Shown here one piece after another: positions 1 through 7,935 of a stretch of DNA of 64,000 bases. The DNA comes from Bacteroidia bacterium. Its GTDB lineage: Bacteria; Bacteroidota; Bacteroidia; NS11-12g; UBA9320. The stretch's first letter is position 1; every line of letters starts with the position of its first letter. The stretch spans positions 2,004,501 to 2,068,500 of the forward strand of contig JAGYJG010000001.1 in the NCBI GenBank assembly GCA_018402155.1, read 5' to 3'. The translations under genes were made by a program, and so were the position numbers. The notes beneath the pieces are model-generated. The model did not search any database. It had not been told where the DNA came from and saw nothing but the letters and a program-made list of their open reading frames with translations.

Positions 1-1
1 A

Positions 2-361
2 CAGGTAGAGAGTAAGTCATGGACTGGTCCTAGAATTTATGCTGGAACCCACGGTATGGGTATTTGGGAAAGTAAATCGCTGCTCACCAATGTGAAAAAA
101 GATAAAAATAGTGAGCCAACTAATGCTAGCGTTACTGCGTACCCAAATCCTGCCGATTCTTATGTAAACATTCAAACATCAGTGAAAGGCGAGTATCGTA
201 TCAATTTGTATGGCATTGATGGAGTACTACACTATACCAACAAGGGAACTAGCAACGGTACTATTCGCATAAGTACAAACGATTTTGCCTCTGGAAACTA
301 TTTTGTAGAAGTCATAGGTAATAGCGAAAAAGCAGTATCTAAAATCATAGTACAACACTAA
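2..361 (+). CDS. C-terminal fragment of a T9SS-secreted protein (5' end outside window)
   Basis: The reading frame is open from base 2, so this is the end of a longer gene whose start lies outside the window; the first internal ATG at 56 is not a believable start. The last 75 or so residues form a type IX sorting domain: a YPNPADSYVNI motif, a short beta-rich stretch, then GNYFVEVIGNSEKAVSKIIV at the extreme end. In this family the domain takes a protein across the outer membrane and is usually removed on release or anchoring. Nothing visible identifies the cargo. A strong terminator follows at once, so this ends a transcription unit. Confidence 0.85.
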   Translation, partial: QVESKSWTGPRIYAGTHGMGIWESKSLLTNVKKDKNSEPTNASVTAYPNPADSYVNIQTSVKGEYRINLYGIDGVLHYTNKGTSNGTIRISTNDFASGNYFVEVIGNSEKAVSKIIVQH

Positions 362-383
362 AAAAGTTAATCAATAAAATAAT

Positions 384-417
384 AAGCCCCTTACCCCATT
401 GGTGAGGGGCTTTTTTT
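384..417 (+). terminator. Rho-independent terminator of the T9SS cargo gene
   Basis: A 12-bp stem (AAGCCCCTTACC paired with GGTGAGGGGCTT) around a short loop is followed by a run of T. It starts 22 bases after the upstream stop codon. The T run ends directly at the ATG of the next gene. Confidence 0.9.
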
Positions 418-1083
418 ATGAATGTTAAAAAAAATCTACAAAAAATAGCTTCCTTCGTGTGGGACGTGCCCATAGAACGCTCATCCTCTGCAGAAAATAA
501 CTACCTCGAAGTAGTTTGGAGTAACGGAATCAAAATGCTTAATACCAAAGAAGCCAATTTCTCTTTTGGCAACGGTTATATGGTTTTTGAAGAAGCCATG
601 AAATACACTACAACAGCTATATCCAAAGCTAAAAATATACTTATACTTGGATTTGGATGCGGTAGTATTCTACACCTCCTAGAAAAAAAATTTAAGTATA
701 CAGGCAATCTTGTTGGGGTGGAGTACGATAAAGAGATACTGCGATTATTTCACAAACACTTTGCACAAGCCTACACCTTAAAACCTGTGCTACACACTAA
801 AGATGCACTCGATTTTTTAGAAAAAAGTACAGAAACCTATAGTATGCTATTCATTGATCTATTTCATGAACTAGACAATTCTCCACTATTAAATTCTCTA
901 CAATTTAGAAATGCTTTGATGAATGCCTGTACGCCAAATACTACACTAATATTCAACATAACATCTAAAGACCAAGAGGGGAAAAATGCAAATGCTAGCC
1001 TAAATTTATGGCTCAAACAAAACTTCAAAACAGTGGATACACATCCATTTCAGAATTTTAACCATATAATCATAGCACAATAA
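418..1083 (+). CDS. Spermidine synthase-like SAM-dependent methyltransferase
   Basis: A 221-residue Rossmann-fold protein. The SAM-binding glycine loop ILILGFGCGS is at about residues 74-83, the acidic end of strand 2 (VEYDKE) at 101-106 and a FIDLFHE segment at 145-151. The N-terminal part, with LNTKEANFSFGNGY near residue 41, resembles the beta-stranded head of spermidine-synthase-like proteins. The substrate cannot be read from sequence; such proteins are often annotated spermidine synthase without being polyamine enzymes. The ATG at 418 directly follows the T run of the previous terminator, and I keep it because the conserved head needs these residues. The next ATG, at 535, would remove the head. 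Confidence 0.75.
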   Translation: MNVKKNLQKIASFVWDVPIERSSSAENNYLEVVWSNGIKMLNTKEANFSFGNGYMVFEEAMKYTTTAISKAKNILILGFGCGSILHLLEKKFKYTGNLVGVEYDKEILRLFHKHFAQAYTLKPVLHTKDALDFLEKSTETYSMLFIDLFHELDNSPLLNSLQFRNALMNACTPNTTLIFNITSKDQEGKNANASLNLWLKQNFKTVDTHPFQNFNHIIIAQ

Positions 1084-1197
1084 CATGACATTTTGGCCAT
1101 TTTTTAAATGTTTTACATGTAACTTACGCCAAAAAGTCGTTCTTTCGAGTCTGGTTTGTAAATTGATATAAATCAGTACATAGAAATATTTATAAAA

Positions 1198-1635
1198 ATG
1201 AACACACTTAAAACAACACACAGACCAACACCAGCATTACTATCAGATGCTTGGGCAAGTAATTTCGGACAATTGGTACATGAAATTCTACAAGAACCAT
1301 TACACCAAAGCACAATAACCCCAAGGATAAGCTTGACAGAAAAACATAACGGATATGAATTAAAGGCTACACTACCCGGAATAAGCAAAGAAAATATTAA
1401 CCTAAATATTGAAGATGGTATTCTTACCTTAGTTGCTCATAAAGAAAGTACACCCCTCGGTGATACCGAAAAAGTACTCATCAATGAACTACATCCTGAA
1501 AACTATAAGCGTTCGCTACGTCTACCTAAAAACGCTGATACTGAAAGTACGGACGCAACGCTAGAAAATGGAATACTTACAGTAATTCTTTCCAAACGAA
1601 AAGAGAGTTTACCTAAACAAATCGAAGTGAAATAG
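1198..1635 (+). CDS. Small heat shock protein, Hsp20/alpha-crystallin family
   Basis: A 145-residue protein with a short variable N-terminus and an alpha-crystallin domain from about residue 42 to the end. Typical segments are YELKATLPGISKENINLNIE, the edge strand DGILTLVAHKE, and NGILTVILSKR near the C-terminus, which contains the family's A-x-x-x-n-G-v-L pattern (ATLENGIL). Members are ATP-independent holdases that bind unfolding proteins in the cytoplasm. The gene stands alone, with 114 bases before it and a terminator after it. No CIRCE-like element or clear TAnnTTTG box was seen upstream. Confidence 0.92.
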   Translation: MNTLKTTHRPTPALLSDAWASNFGQLVHEILQEPLHQSTITPRISLTEKHNGYELKATLPGISKENINLNIEDGILTLVAHKESTPLGDTEKVLINELHPENYKRSLRLPKNADTESTDATLENGILTVILSKRKESLPKQIEVK

Positions 1636-1670
1636 ACACCTCAGAGGTGAATATCTGAAAAAGCGTACTG

Positions 1671-1704
1671 AAGGGCACAGCTAGTTTTGCTGCTGCCCTT
1701 TTTT
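1671..1704 (+). terminator. Rho-independent terminator after hsp20
   Basis: AAGGGCA plus CAGC pairs with GCTG plus TGCCCTT, with one bulged base, around a short loop, followed by six T. It lies 36 bases after the hsp20 stop. Confidence 0.8.
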
Positions 1705-1758
1705 ATAAATTAACGACTACACGCGCCAAAATAATGCTGAATAATTAAGAGGTAGCAG

Positions 1759-2613
1759 ATGAATAAGAACCAAGGAGAGGTGTTTAGAATATCTAACTGC
1801 CTAAAAAGTGGGGAGATAAGATTTTACTATAAGAGCTGTAGCTGTACAGAAAATTACCAAGGTAAATACTCACAGATATTTTAATCCTGTTTAAGTCTCA
1901 TGTCGCCTATATCAGAGACTATATTTCATAGACTCTAATCTGTACATACAATAGGCGATCTAAATAGTCTTTAATAAGTGCGACTGCCAAAAGTATATCT
2001 GCGGAGCAATTACGAAAAACAGTATGAATAAACAGAAGATCTGCATTGCTATTTCACTATAACGTTCACGCAGTAATGACCAACGATGGCAGAGTACAAT
2101 AAACGAAGAATTAAAAACTGAAGTGAAGAAGTTTAACTGATTGATTGAGAAGGGCAGATGGTATCATAAAAAGCACTAGTAGCAATGGCTGTAAAAAATA
2201 AGTAAGCAATAGATCTGAACGTATGTATGATGTAGTTTTAAAAAAACCTAGCACTAGCGAGCTACAAATTGTTGCCAGTCACATCTCACGAAGGGCCATC
2301 ATATAAAATATAATTGGCGCTCGAACATTAGGATGAGTGAACAGTTTAGCAATACGCAAGAAAAAAGTGAACCAAATAAAAACTTCAAACCAATGCATCG
2401 AGCCATATAACAACTCAAGAGTTGGATTAACGGAATCCATCATGGCGCAGGTAGAAATTATCTTCAAGTATACCAAAACGAATTCTGCTCTAGAATCAAT
2501 AGACCAACCTATAAAGAGAACATTTTTGACACCTTTTTACAAATAGTAATAACTACTAAATCTATGACTAAAAAATATGGAAAATTACTACTTGCCCTGA
2601 GTGGGTTGCACTA
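1759..2613 (+). pseudogene. Decayed IS1595-family (ISXO2-like) transposase
   Basis: No continuous reading frame remains, but pieces of one protein appear in order across three frames. KERCLEYLTA (from 1772) and KSCSCTENYQGKYSQ (about 1834) resemble the N-terminal zinc-ribbon region. SATAKSISAEQLRKT, a stop, then INRRSALLFHYNVHAVM (1974-2102) resembles the helix-turn-helix region. RMYDVVLKKPSTSELQ (from 2220) resembles the DDE core. KNFKPMHRAI, a stop, then LKSWINGIHHGAGRNYLQ and NEFCSRINR (2336-2480) match the C-terminal family signature. At least two frame changes and several stops make it inactive. No terminal repeats or target duplication could be identified. The family assignment comes from remembered signatures, not a search. 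Confidence 0.8.
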
Positions 2614-2721
2614 AGAATATAATACATAGCTTAATTAATACTAAACTTCTAGAAGCGGATGCAGTCTTAGAGTATGAGGCTGTCAACAGCAAATCAAAGG
2701 AACAACAAAAATCATTTAGAT

Positions 2722-3453
2722 TTATTTTTGAATCAGATTACCACTACCCGTTCGGTCATTTATTATGCTATATTCAGAAGCTTGGCCATACTGCTCTATG
2801 TTTCCATCGTTATAAATATTTATAAAAAAGCCTTTTGTTGCATTCATTTTACAATCTAGCTGAGTGTGAGTGTCAATAAAGACCTCTTCGCAAACCAACT
2901 GACGTGCATCTAAATCGGAGATTTCTTCCACGCTTGCTTTCAAGACTTTTAGTTTGCCACGCAACACCGAAGACGCAGTATTTCGTGACCTCACAAACAC
3001 TTCGCGTCCTTTAAGCAACAAATCTATATCTGAAAGTGCGTTGTGCGTCACTTCGAGCTTATCTATAAGCACAGAGTCTTTGCACCTTACTTCTGCTATA
3101 GATTCTATATTTAGTTGTGTTAATTCCTTAAAATAGACATCAACTTCTAAGGCATAATCAAAGGATCGAACAAAGTTACACGTGTTATCATTAGTTAGTT
3201 TAAGTTCACCGTCATTTACGCTAAAACCTATATGTGACAGTATATTTTCTGGGCCACGAAGCACTAGTTTTCCTGCTTGCAATGAATCTTGTATCAGTAA
3301 TACCTTTATTCTGTCTTCTACATACAACTTTGTAAACTCTGCTGTCAAAGTTCTTTGCAACGAGGTTTCATCTCCCAATGATTTAAGACAGCGATTATCT
3401 TCACCACAACCTAGCACTAGAACAAACATCACTATGTAGCTATATTTTATCAT
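2722..3453 (-). CDS. DUF2807 (head GIN domain) putative lipoprotein
   Basis: A 243-residue protein. The N-terminus MIKYSYIVMFVLVLGC is a lipoprotein signal with its lipobox ending at Cys16. The rest is a run of short beta-strands rich in alternating hydrophobic and charged residues (KVLLIQDSLQAGKLVLRG, LDARQLVCEEVFIDTH), the pattern of the DUF2807 beta-helix found widely in Bacteroidota. The family's function is not established; an adhesin or envelope role is usually suggested. Its start overlaps the end of the lipid A deacylase-like gene by 4 bases, so it is probably the last gene of the operon that includes gldAFG. Confidence 0.75.
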   Translation of the reverse strand: MIKYSYIVMFVLVLGCGEDNRCLKSLGDETSLQRTLTAEFTKLYVEDRIKVLLIQDSLQAGKLVLRGPENILSHIGFSVNDGELKLTNDNTCNFVRSFDYALEVDVYFKELTQLNIESIAEVRCKDSVLIDKLEVTHNALSDIDLLLKGREVFVRSRNTASSVLRGKLKVLKASVEEISDLDARQLVCEEVFIDTHTQLDCKMNATKGFFINIYNDGNIEQYGQASEYSIINDRTGSGNLIQK

Positions 3454-4511
3454 AATGTATATCCCACTCCTATCTCAAAAAAATCTGCAACACCCCTATG
3501 AAAACGAAGCGTACCCTGTGTAGATAGATGTTTAGTCACTCTATACGCTAAGCCCAAACGTTGACTTATTGGGTTTTTGAGTTGTGCTGGTTTGTACACA
3601 TACAATCCTGCCTCTGCAATAACGTCTACTTTGCCAAAGGACCACTGGTAACCGCCTGCTATAGCTACTTCACTTTGATCAATCAGAGGAATATTTTCTA
3701 ATGAATTTGTAGGATCCTCTGCGTACATATACGTTTTATCAGCTGTATAATCTATACCCATACGCCACGCCTTTACGAGTGATTTACTATGCACTGCACG
3801 CAACTGCACGCCCACATTATAAAAGTCTACAGGGTTAGCAAAATTGCGTTGTTTTTTACCATAAATTGCTGTAGCTCGGTATGACCATTTTTGGTTTTCT
3901 ATCCCATCTTCATGGATTTGTTTGGTTTGATCCACATGCAAACCGTACCTAGCTGTAATACTAGGAATATTATACCCTAGATTTGGCACTTTAAAAGCAG
4001 CGTTAGAGTAATGTGTAATACTAAGACCTAGCTCCAAGTAATCTTTCTTTGCCAACTTAATATGACCAATCAGGCCAAATTGCATGGTGCCGTTAAGATG
4101 ACTTCCAATAGCTTGATTTCGTCTATTATCAAAAGGGTCAAACTTTTGGGATAGGTAGGCCATGCCTGCGCCCATTCGAAAGCGAACATCTACTTTGGAA
4201 TTTTGCCATAAACCTAATTTTACGTGTGTCATTCCCCCAAAAGCGTGGCCAGTGACTTTCTGGCCAAAATTATAATATAAAAGACCAAATCCTATGGAGG
4301 GTCTTCTGTAAAATTTGCCCCAAGTTGCATTTGTTCTATCCAATTCGTAAGACAGGTCGCATCCAAAATTGTGGGCTGCCAAATTTTTTATATCTGCACG
4401 GTGTGCTAGTAAAAATCCCGGAGTAATGGACGAGCTAATAAAGTGCTCACTTTGCGCATTGCTATGCACCACAGCCCACACCAAAATTAGTATGACGAGG
4501 TACTTTCTCAT
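3450..4511 (-). CDS. Acyloxyacyl hydrolase / PagL-like lipid A 3-O-deacylase
   Basis: A 353-residue outer-membrane beta-barrel with a Sec signal (cleavage near SNA at residue 19). The PagL-type catalytic pair is visible as H167 and S169 in ITHYSNAAFKVPNLGYN. PagL proteins remove the 3-O-linked acyl chain of lipid A at the cell surface. PagL itself is about 150-180 residues; this Bacteroidota form is longer, with barrel strands continuing to the C-terminal aromatic end. The gene starts on the base next to the gldG stop and overlaps the DUF2807 gene by 4 bases, so it is probably co-transcribed with the gliding ABC genes. Activity on lipid A is inferred from the motif. Confidence 0.75.
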   Translation of the reverse strand: MRKYLVILILVWAVVHSNAQSEHFISSSITPGFLLAHRADIKNLAAHNFGCDLSYELDRTNATWGKFYRRPSIGFGLLYYNFGQKVTGHAFGGMTHVKLGLWQNSKVDVRFRMGAGMAYLSQKFDPFDNRRNQAIGSHLNGTMQFGLIGHIKLAKKDYLELGLSITHYSNAAFKVPNLGYNIPSITARYGLHVDQTKQIHEDGIENQKWSYRATAIYGKKQRNFANPVDFYNVGVQLRAVHSKSLVKAWRMGIDYTADKTYMYAEDPTNSLENIPLIDQSEVAIAGGYQWSFGKVDVIAEAGLYVYKPAQLKNPISQRLGLAYRVTKHLSTQGTLRFHRGVADFFEIGVGYTL

Positions 4512-6293
4512 TTATTTCCATCTATTGCGTCGATACAATGCATTTAGTAATCCAAATAATACGACTGCTACTAATGGCAAGGTCATATTCAGCAATTGCC
4601 AAAAAAACCGTTCGTTTCTAATTTTACTCTTATTTAACAAGCGCAGCACTACTTCTTTGCTGCGCACCTCTATCAAGTTAGCTTCGTCGCATAGGAAATC
4701 TACACAATTCAGAAAAAACTTTTTATTAGCAAACTCTACGGGCTGACCAATGTGTTTAGAAGCATATCTATCGTAGCCCAAAGGATATACCTGACCATCA
4801 CTAGTTACCTGGTTTCTAATAAGATCTCCGTCACCAATTACAATCATCGCGTTATTTTTTACGCCCTCTACAAATGGGATATCAAATGCTCGTTTTATAC
4901 CTTCCCTATACCTAAAAGGACTAGTAAACTCTCCTTCAACCAATACAGCAGATATATTATTTCCGCGGGTAAAATTAGCTGGTATCGGTGGAGTTTCGAG
5001 CATATTTAGAGATATGAAAACTGGATTTGCTGCTATACGTGATCTTTTCGACGAACGAAGTAGGACTGTTTTTTGTAGGCTTTTTCTAGCCGTTGTATCC
5101 AACGTACTACAAAATCTACCCCACACATTTTCCAAATTTTTGCTAACGGGATTATCATCAACTGCATTAAACAAGGGGTAAAATATCCAAGGATAGAAAT
5201 CTGGTCTATTGGTTTTTTGATTAATGGCTGGAATTCCATGACACTGCATATCTTGTACGAGGGTGTTTTGTACCTTCACACCATAATGAAAGAGCAAATC
5301 GTCTAAATTATGTCGATGATTGCTAGTAGATACTTCACCATACTTGGCTACCGAATCCATATCTGCCACCAAACTTTCTATCAAAAAAATAATTTTTCCG
5401 CCGCCCATAACATATTGATCTAGCACAAATTTTTCGGGTTCGGTAAACTCCAAGGTGGGCTTCGCTACTATGATTCCACTATAGCCTTTCAGTTTTTTTA
5501 CAAGACCCTCAACCAATGTGCTAAAAACTGGTTTAGTTGGATTATCTACAACATCTTTTGCAAATATTTTATAGCAATTACTATCCTCTAGGTTTAAGTT
5601 TATTCTTTCTAAGCTGTAGAACTCTCCAAGGGTCGCAGATATATCAGCCGTTTCTATATCAGTCAATTCTCCGTGTCCTGCGGTGAAAGCTAATTTTAAT
5701 TCTTTACCCGCCAACGCTTTTCGCACAGCTGTACCAATCTCATATTCTAATAATTCTACAGAGCTATTAATCTCTACTTCTAGAGGCTTTCCAAATTCTC
5801 GCTTGAGCAAATTTAGCGGATACTCTTTGCCTTTATAAAAAACAATACCAGAAGGGATAATATACTTTTCAGTAGGAGCCTCATCTGGTTTAGTTTCCGG
5901 TATTTCTATTTTTAAACCTTTGGAATACAACTCTTTTAAAATGCTTTCTTTTTCTTTGAGTTCTTTATCTGCCAATACATCTTCAAACTCAAAATGTATT
6001 TTACCCGCAGACGCATACTTAAATTCATTGAGCATATCTCGCGTAGCAGATTGTAGGCGCTTGTACTCTAGCGGTAGTTCTCCATCCAAAAACACGGTAA
6101 CATAGACGTCATCATCAAGTTTATTTAGCAAATTTTTAGTAGAAGCTGAGAGTGTAAAGCGTTTTTCTAGGGTAAGATCTATACGCGCATAAAAGTGAGA
6201 GGCTATACCATTTATAAGTGCAATAGTTAACAAAAAAAACAAAGCCCTTTGAAGCTGTATTTTCCTTGAAAAATTAGATTTCTGACTTACCAT
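4512..6293 (-). CDS. gldG: Gliding-associated ABC transporter substrate-binding-like protein GldG
   Basis: A 593-residue protein with one membrane helix near residues 15-34, a large extracytoplasmic region resembling ABC-type uncharacterised transport proteins (FTAGHGELTDIET, then the GGGKIIFLIESL segment), and a second helix near the C-terminus (about 568-587). This is the expected layout for GldG. In Flavobacterium johnsoniae GldA, GldF and GldG form an ABC complex needed for gliding, though homologues occur in non-gliding Bacteroidota. The start overlaps gldF by 7 bases and the stop abuts the next gene, so translation is probably coupled. Whether this organism glides cannot be told from this window. 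Confidence 0.9.
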   Translation of the reverse strand: MVSQKSNFSRKIQLQRALFFLLTIALINGIASHFYARIDLTLEKRFTLSASTKNLLNKLDDDVYVTVFLDGELPLEYKRLQSATRDMLNEFKYASAGKIHFEFEDVLADKELKEKESILKELYSKGLKIEIPETKPDEAPTEKYIIPSGIVFYKGKEYPLNLLKREFGKPLEVEINSSVELLEYEIGTAVRKALAGKELKLAFTAGHGELTDIETADISATLGEFYSLERINLNLEDSNCYKIFAKDVVDNPTKPVFSTLVEGLVKKLKGYSGIIVAKPTLEFTEPEKFVLDQYVMGGGKIIFLIESLVADMDSVAKYGEVSTSNHRHNLDDLLFHYGVKVQNTLVQDMQCHGIPAINQKTNRPDFYPWIFYPLFNAVDDNPVSKNLENVWGRFCSTLDTTARKSLQKTVLLRSSKRSRIAANPVFISLNMLETPPIPANFTRGNNISAVLVEGEFTSPFRYREGIKRAFDIPFVEGVKNNAMIVIGDGDLIRNQVTSDGQVYPLGYDRYASKHIGQPVEFANKKFFLNCVDFLCDEANLIEVRSKEVVLRLLNKSKIRNERFFWQLLNMTLPLVAVVLFGLLNALYRRNRWK

Positions 6294-7015
6294 TTTCTAC
6301 TTCCCAAGACAAGATACGTTAACCCTAAAAAAACACTCATAAGCGATATAAAATATGTTAAATCTCTGGTATCTACTACACCTCTACTAATAGAATCGTA
6401 ATGATATTGTATACCTAGAGACTGCACAAAACTATCCCAAGAGCCAAATAGCGACAAACTACTAAGTTGCTGAAATCCAACATAAATAAAGAAACACAAA
6501 AACATGCTTAGAATAAATGCCACAATTTGGTTTGGCGTAATAGAAGAGGCAAATAGGCCAATAGCACAATATGAACCACCAAGCAATACTAGGCCAATAT
6601 AGGAGCCCCAAGTAGCGCCTACATCAATATTTCCTTTTGGCAAACCAAGCTGATAGATAGAATAAAAGTACAACAAAGTAGGAAGTATAGCAAAAATCAC
6701 TAAAACTACAGCAGCAAAAAACTTACCCATAATAATTTCCAAATCTGTAATTGGTTTAGTGCTCAAAATCTCGAAGGTACCCTGTTTTATTTCTTCAGAA
6801 AAAGAACGCATGGTAATGGCTGAAATTAAAAAAATAAACACCCAAGGTGCCATAAAAAATAAAATATCGAGATTTGAATATCCCTGAGTAAGAACGTTCC
6901 CTTCTGCAAAAACCCAAGTAAAAAGACCAATAACCAGTAAAAATACAATGATTACCACGTAAGCAATCAATGAGCTAAGAAAGCTTCTTATTTCTTTTTT
7001 AAAAATACTATACAT
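6287..7015 (-). CDS. gldF: Gliding-associated ABC transporter permease GldF
   Basis: A 242-residue polytopic membrane protein with about six hydrophobic segments. It starts MYSIFKKEIRSFLSSLIAY and carries the ABC-2 permease pattern SFSEEIKQGTFEILSTKPI after the second helix. Length, layout and position between gldA and gldG match GldF, the membrane partner of the GldA ATPase. It overlaps gldA by 8 bases and gldG by 7. In F. johnsoniae gldA is reported at a separate locus from gldFG; here all three are contiguous in the order A-F-G. Confidence 0.92.
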   Translation of the reverse strand: MYSIFKKEIRSFLSSLIAYVVIIVFLLVIGLFTWVFAEGNVLTQGYSNLDILFFMAPWVFIFLISAITMRSFSEEIKQGTFEILSTKPITDLEIIMGKFFAAVVLVIFAILPTLLYFYSIYQLGLPKGNIDVGATWGSYIGLVLLGGSYCAIGLFASSITPNQIVAFILSMFLCFFIYVGFQQLSSLSLFGSWDSFVQSLGIQYHYDSISRGVVDTRDLTYFISLMSVFLGLTYLVLGSRKW

Positions 7016-7922
7016 TGTTGGTCAGCTGCTGAAAAACCGATTCTAGTGTTTCTTCTTTTTCTCTTTGTTCTGCGATCACGGTTTTAGAATCTATGGCAAA
7101 TTGGAACAAGACAGAAGCTAAGTCTACTTCTTTTTTAGCTGTAACCACAAAGCCATTTTGGCCGTCTGCAACCACGTTCTGTATTGAGTTCAATTTTAAC
7201 ATCTCCTCTATATTTATTGTATTCTTGAATTTGATGTATATTTCTTGACTACCGTTTGACAGGTGTTTTTTTATGTTTTCTACTGAGTCGTCTGCCACTA
7301 TACGACCTTTGTTGATAATAATAACACGGCTGCACATAGCTTCTACTTCTTGCATAATGTGGGTAGATAGCAAGATTGTTTTGTCCTCACTAAGGTTTGC
7401 AATCAACCTACGTATTTCTCCCATTTGGTTGGGGTCTAGTCCATTGGTAGGTTCGTCTAATATCAGTACTTCCGGATTATTGAGTAAAGCCTGAGCTATA
7501 CCTACGCGCTGTCTATACCCCTTAGAGAGCTGTCCTATTTTCTTTCGTCGTTCCGCAGTGAGACCTGTTTTCTCTATTACGCGTTCTATTTCCTCTTTTG
7601 CATTTCTTAGCCGATATATATCTGCGTTAAACTGTAAGTACTCCACTATATACATGTCGTCGTAAAGTGGGTTTAGCTCGGGCAAATAGCCAATTTTTTG
7701 CTTAACTGCCAATGGGTTAGCTGCCACATTTATACCCATAACTTCTGCGGTGCCCGTTGTTTGAGGAATATATCCACTCAAAATTTTCATGGTCGTGCTT
7801 TTGCCTGCACCATTGGGGCCCAAAAAACCAACTACTTCACCAGCTTTTATACTAAATGAGATATTGTCTATAGCTTTTTGCTGGCCGTAGAGCTTTGTTA
7901 GATTGTTTATTTCTATCGACAT
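7008..7922 (-). CDS. gldA: Gliding-associated ABC transporter ATP-binding protein GldA
   Basis: A 304-residue ABC ATPase. Walker A is GPNGAGKST (about 35-43), the signature is LSKGYRQR (132-139), Walker B is VLILDEP (152-158), followed by a D-loop and a switch histidine in LLSTHIMQE. The C-terminal 80 or so residues are the extension common to GldA and related ABC-2 exporters. It should power the GldF/GldG complex at the cytoplasmic membrane. The start lies 13 bases after the stop of a T9SS cargo gene, so that gene may be the first of the operon. Confidence 0.93.
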   Translation of the reverse strand: MSIEINNLTKLYGQQKAIDNISFSIKAGEVVGFLGPNGAGKSTTMKILSGYIPQTTGTAEVMGINVAANPLAVKQKIGYLPELNPLYDDMYIVEYLQFNADIYRLRNAKEEIERVIEKTGLTAERRKKIGQLSKGYRQRVGIAQALLNNPEVLILDEPTNGLDPNQMGEIRRLIANLSEDKTILLSTHIMQEVEAMCSRVIIINKGRIVADDSVENIKKHLSNGSQEIYIKFKNTINIEEMLKLNSIQNVVADGQNGFVVTAKKEVDLASVLFQFAIDSKTVIAEQREKEETLESVFQQLTNNV

Positions 7923-7935
7923 AAGCGGCTAGAAA

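Noticed and set aside
2337-2546. 69-residue open frame
   Set aside because: It is out of frame with the transposase remnant, which explains this stretch better.
2601-2825. 74-residue open frame
   Set aside because: Mostly antisense to the end of the DUF2807 gene, with no family features.
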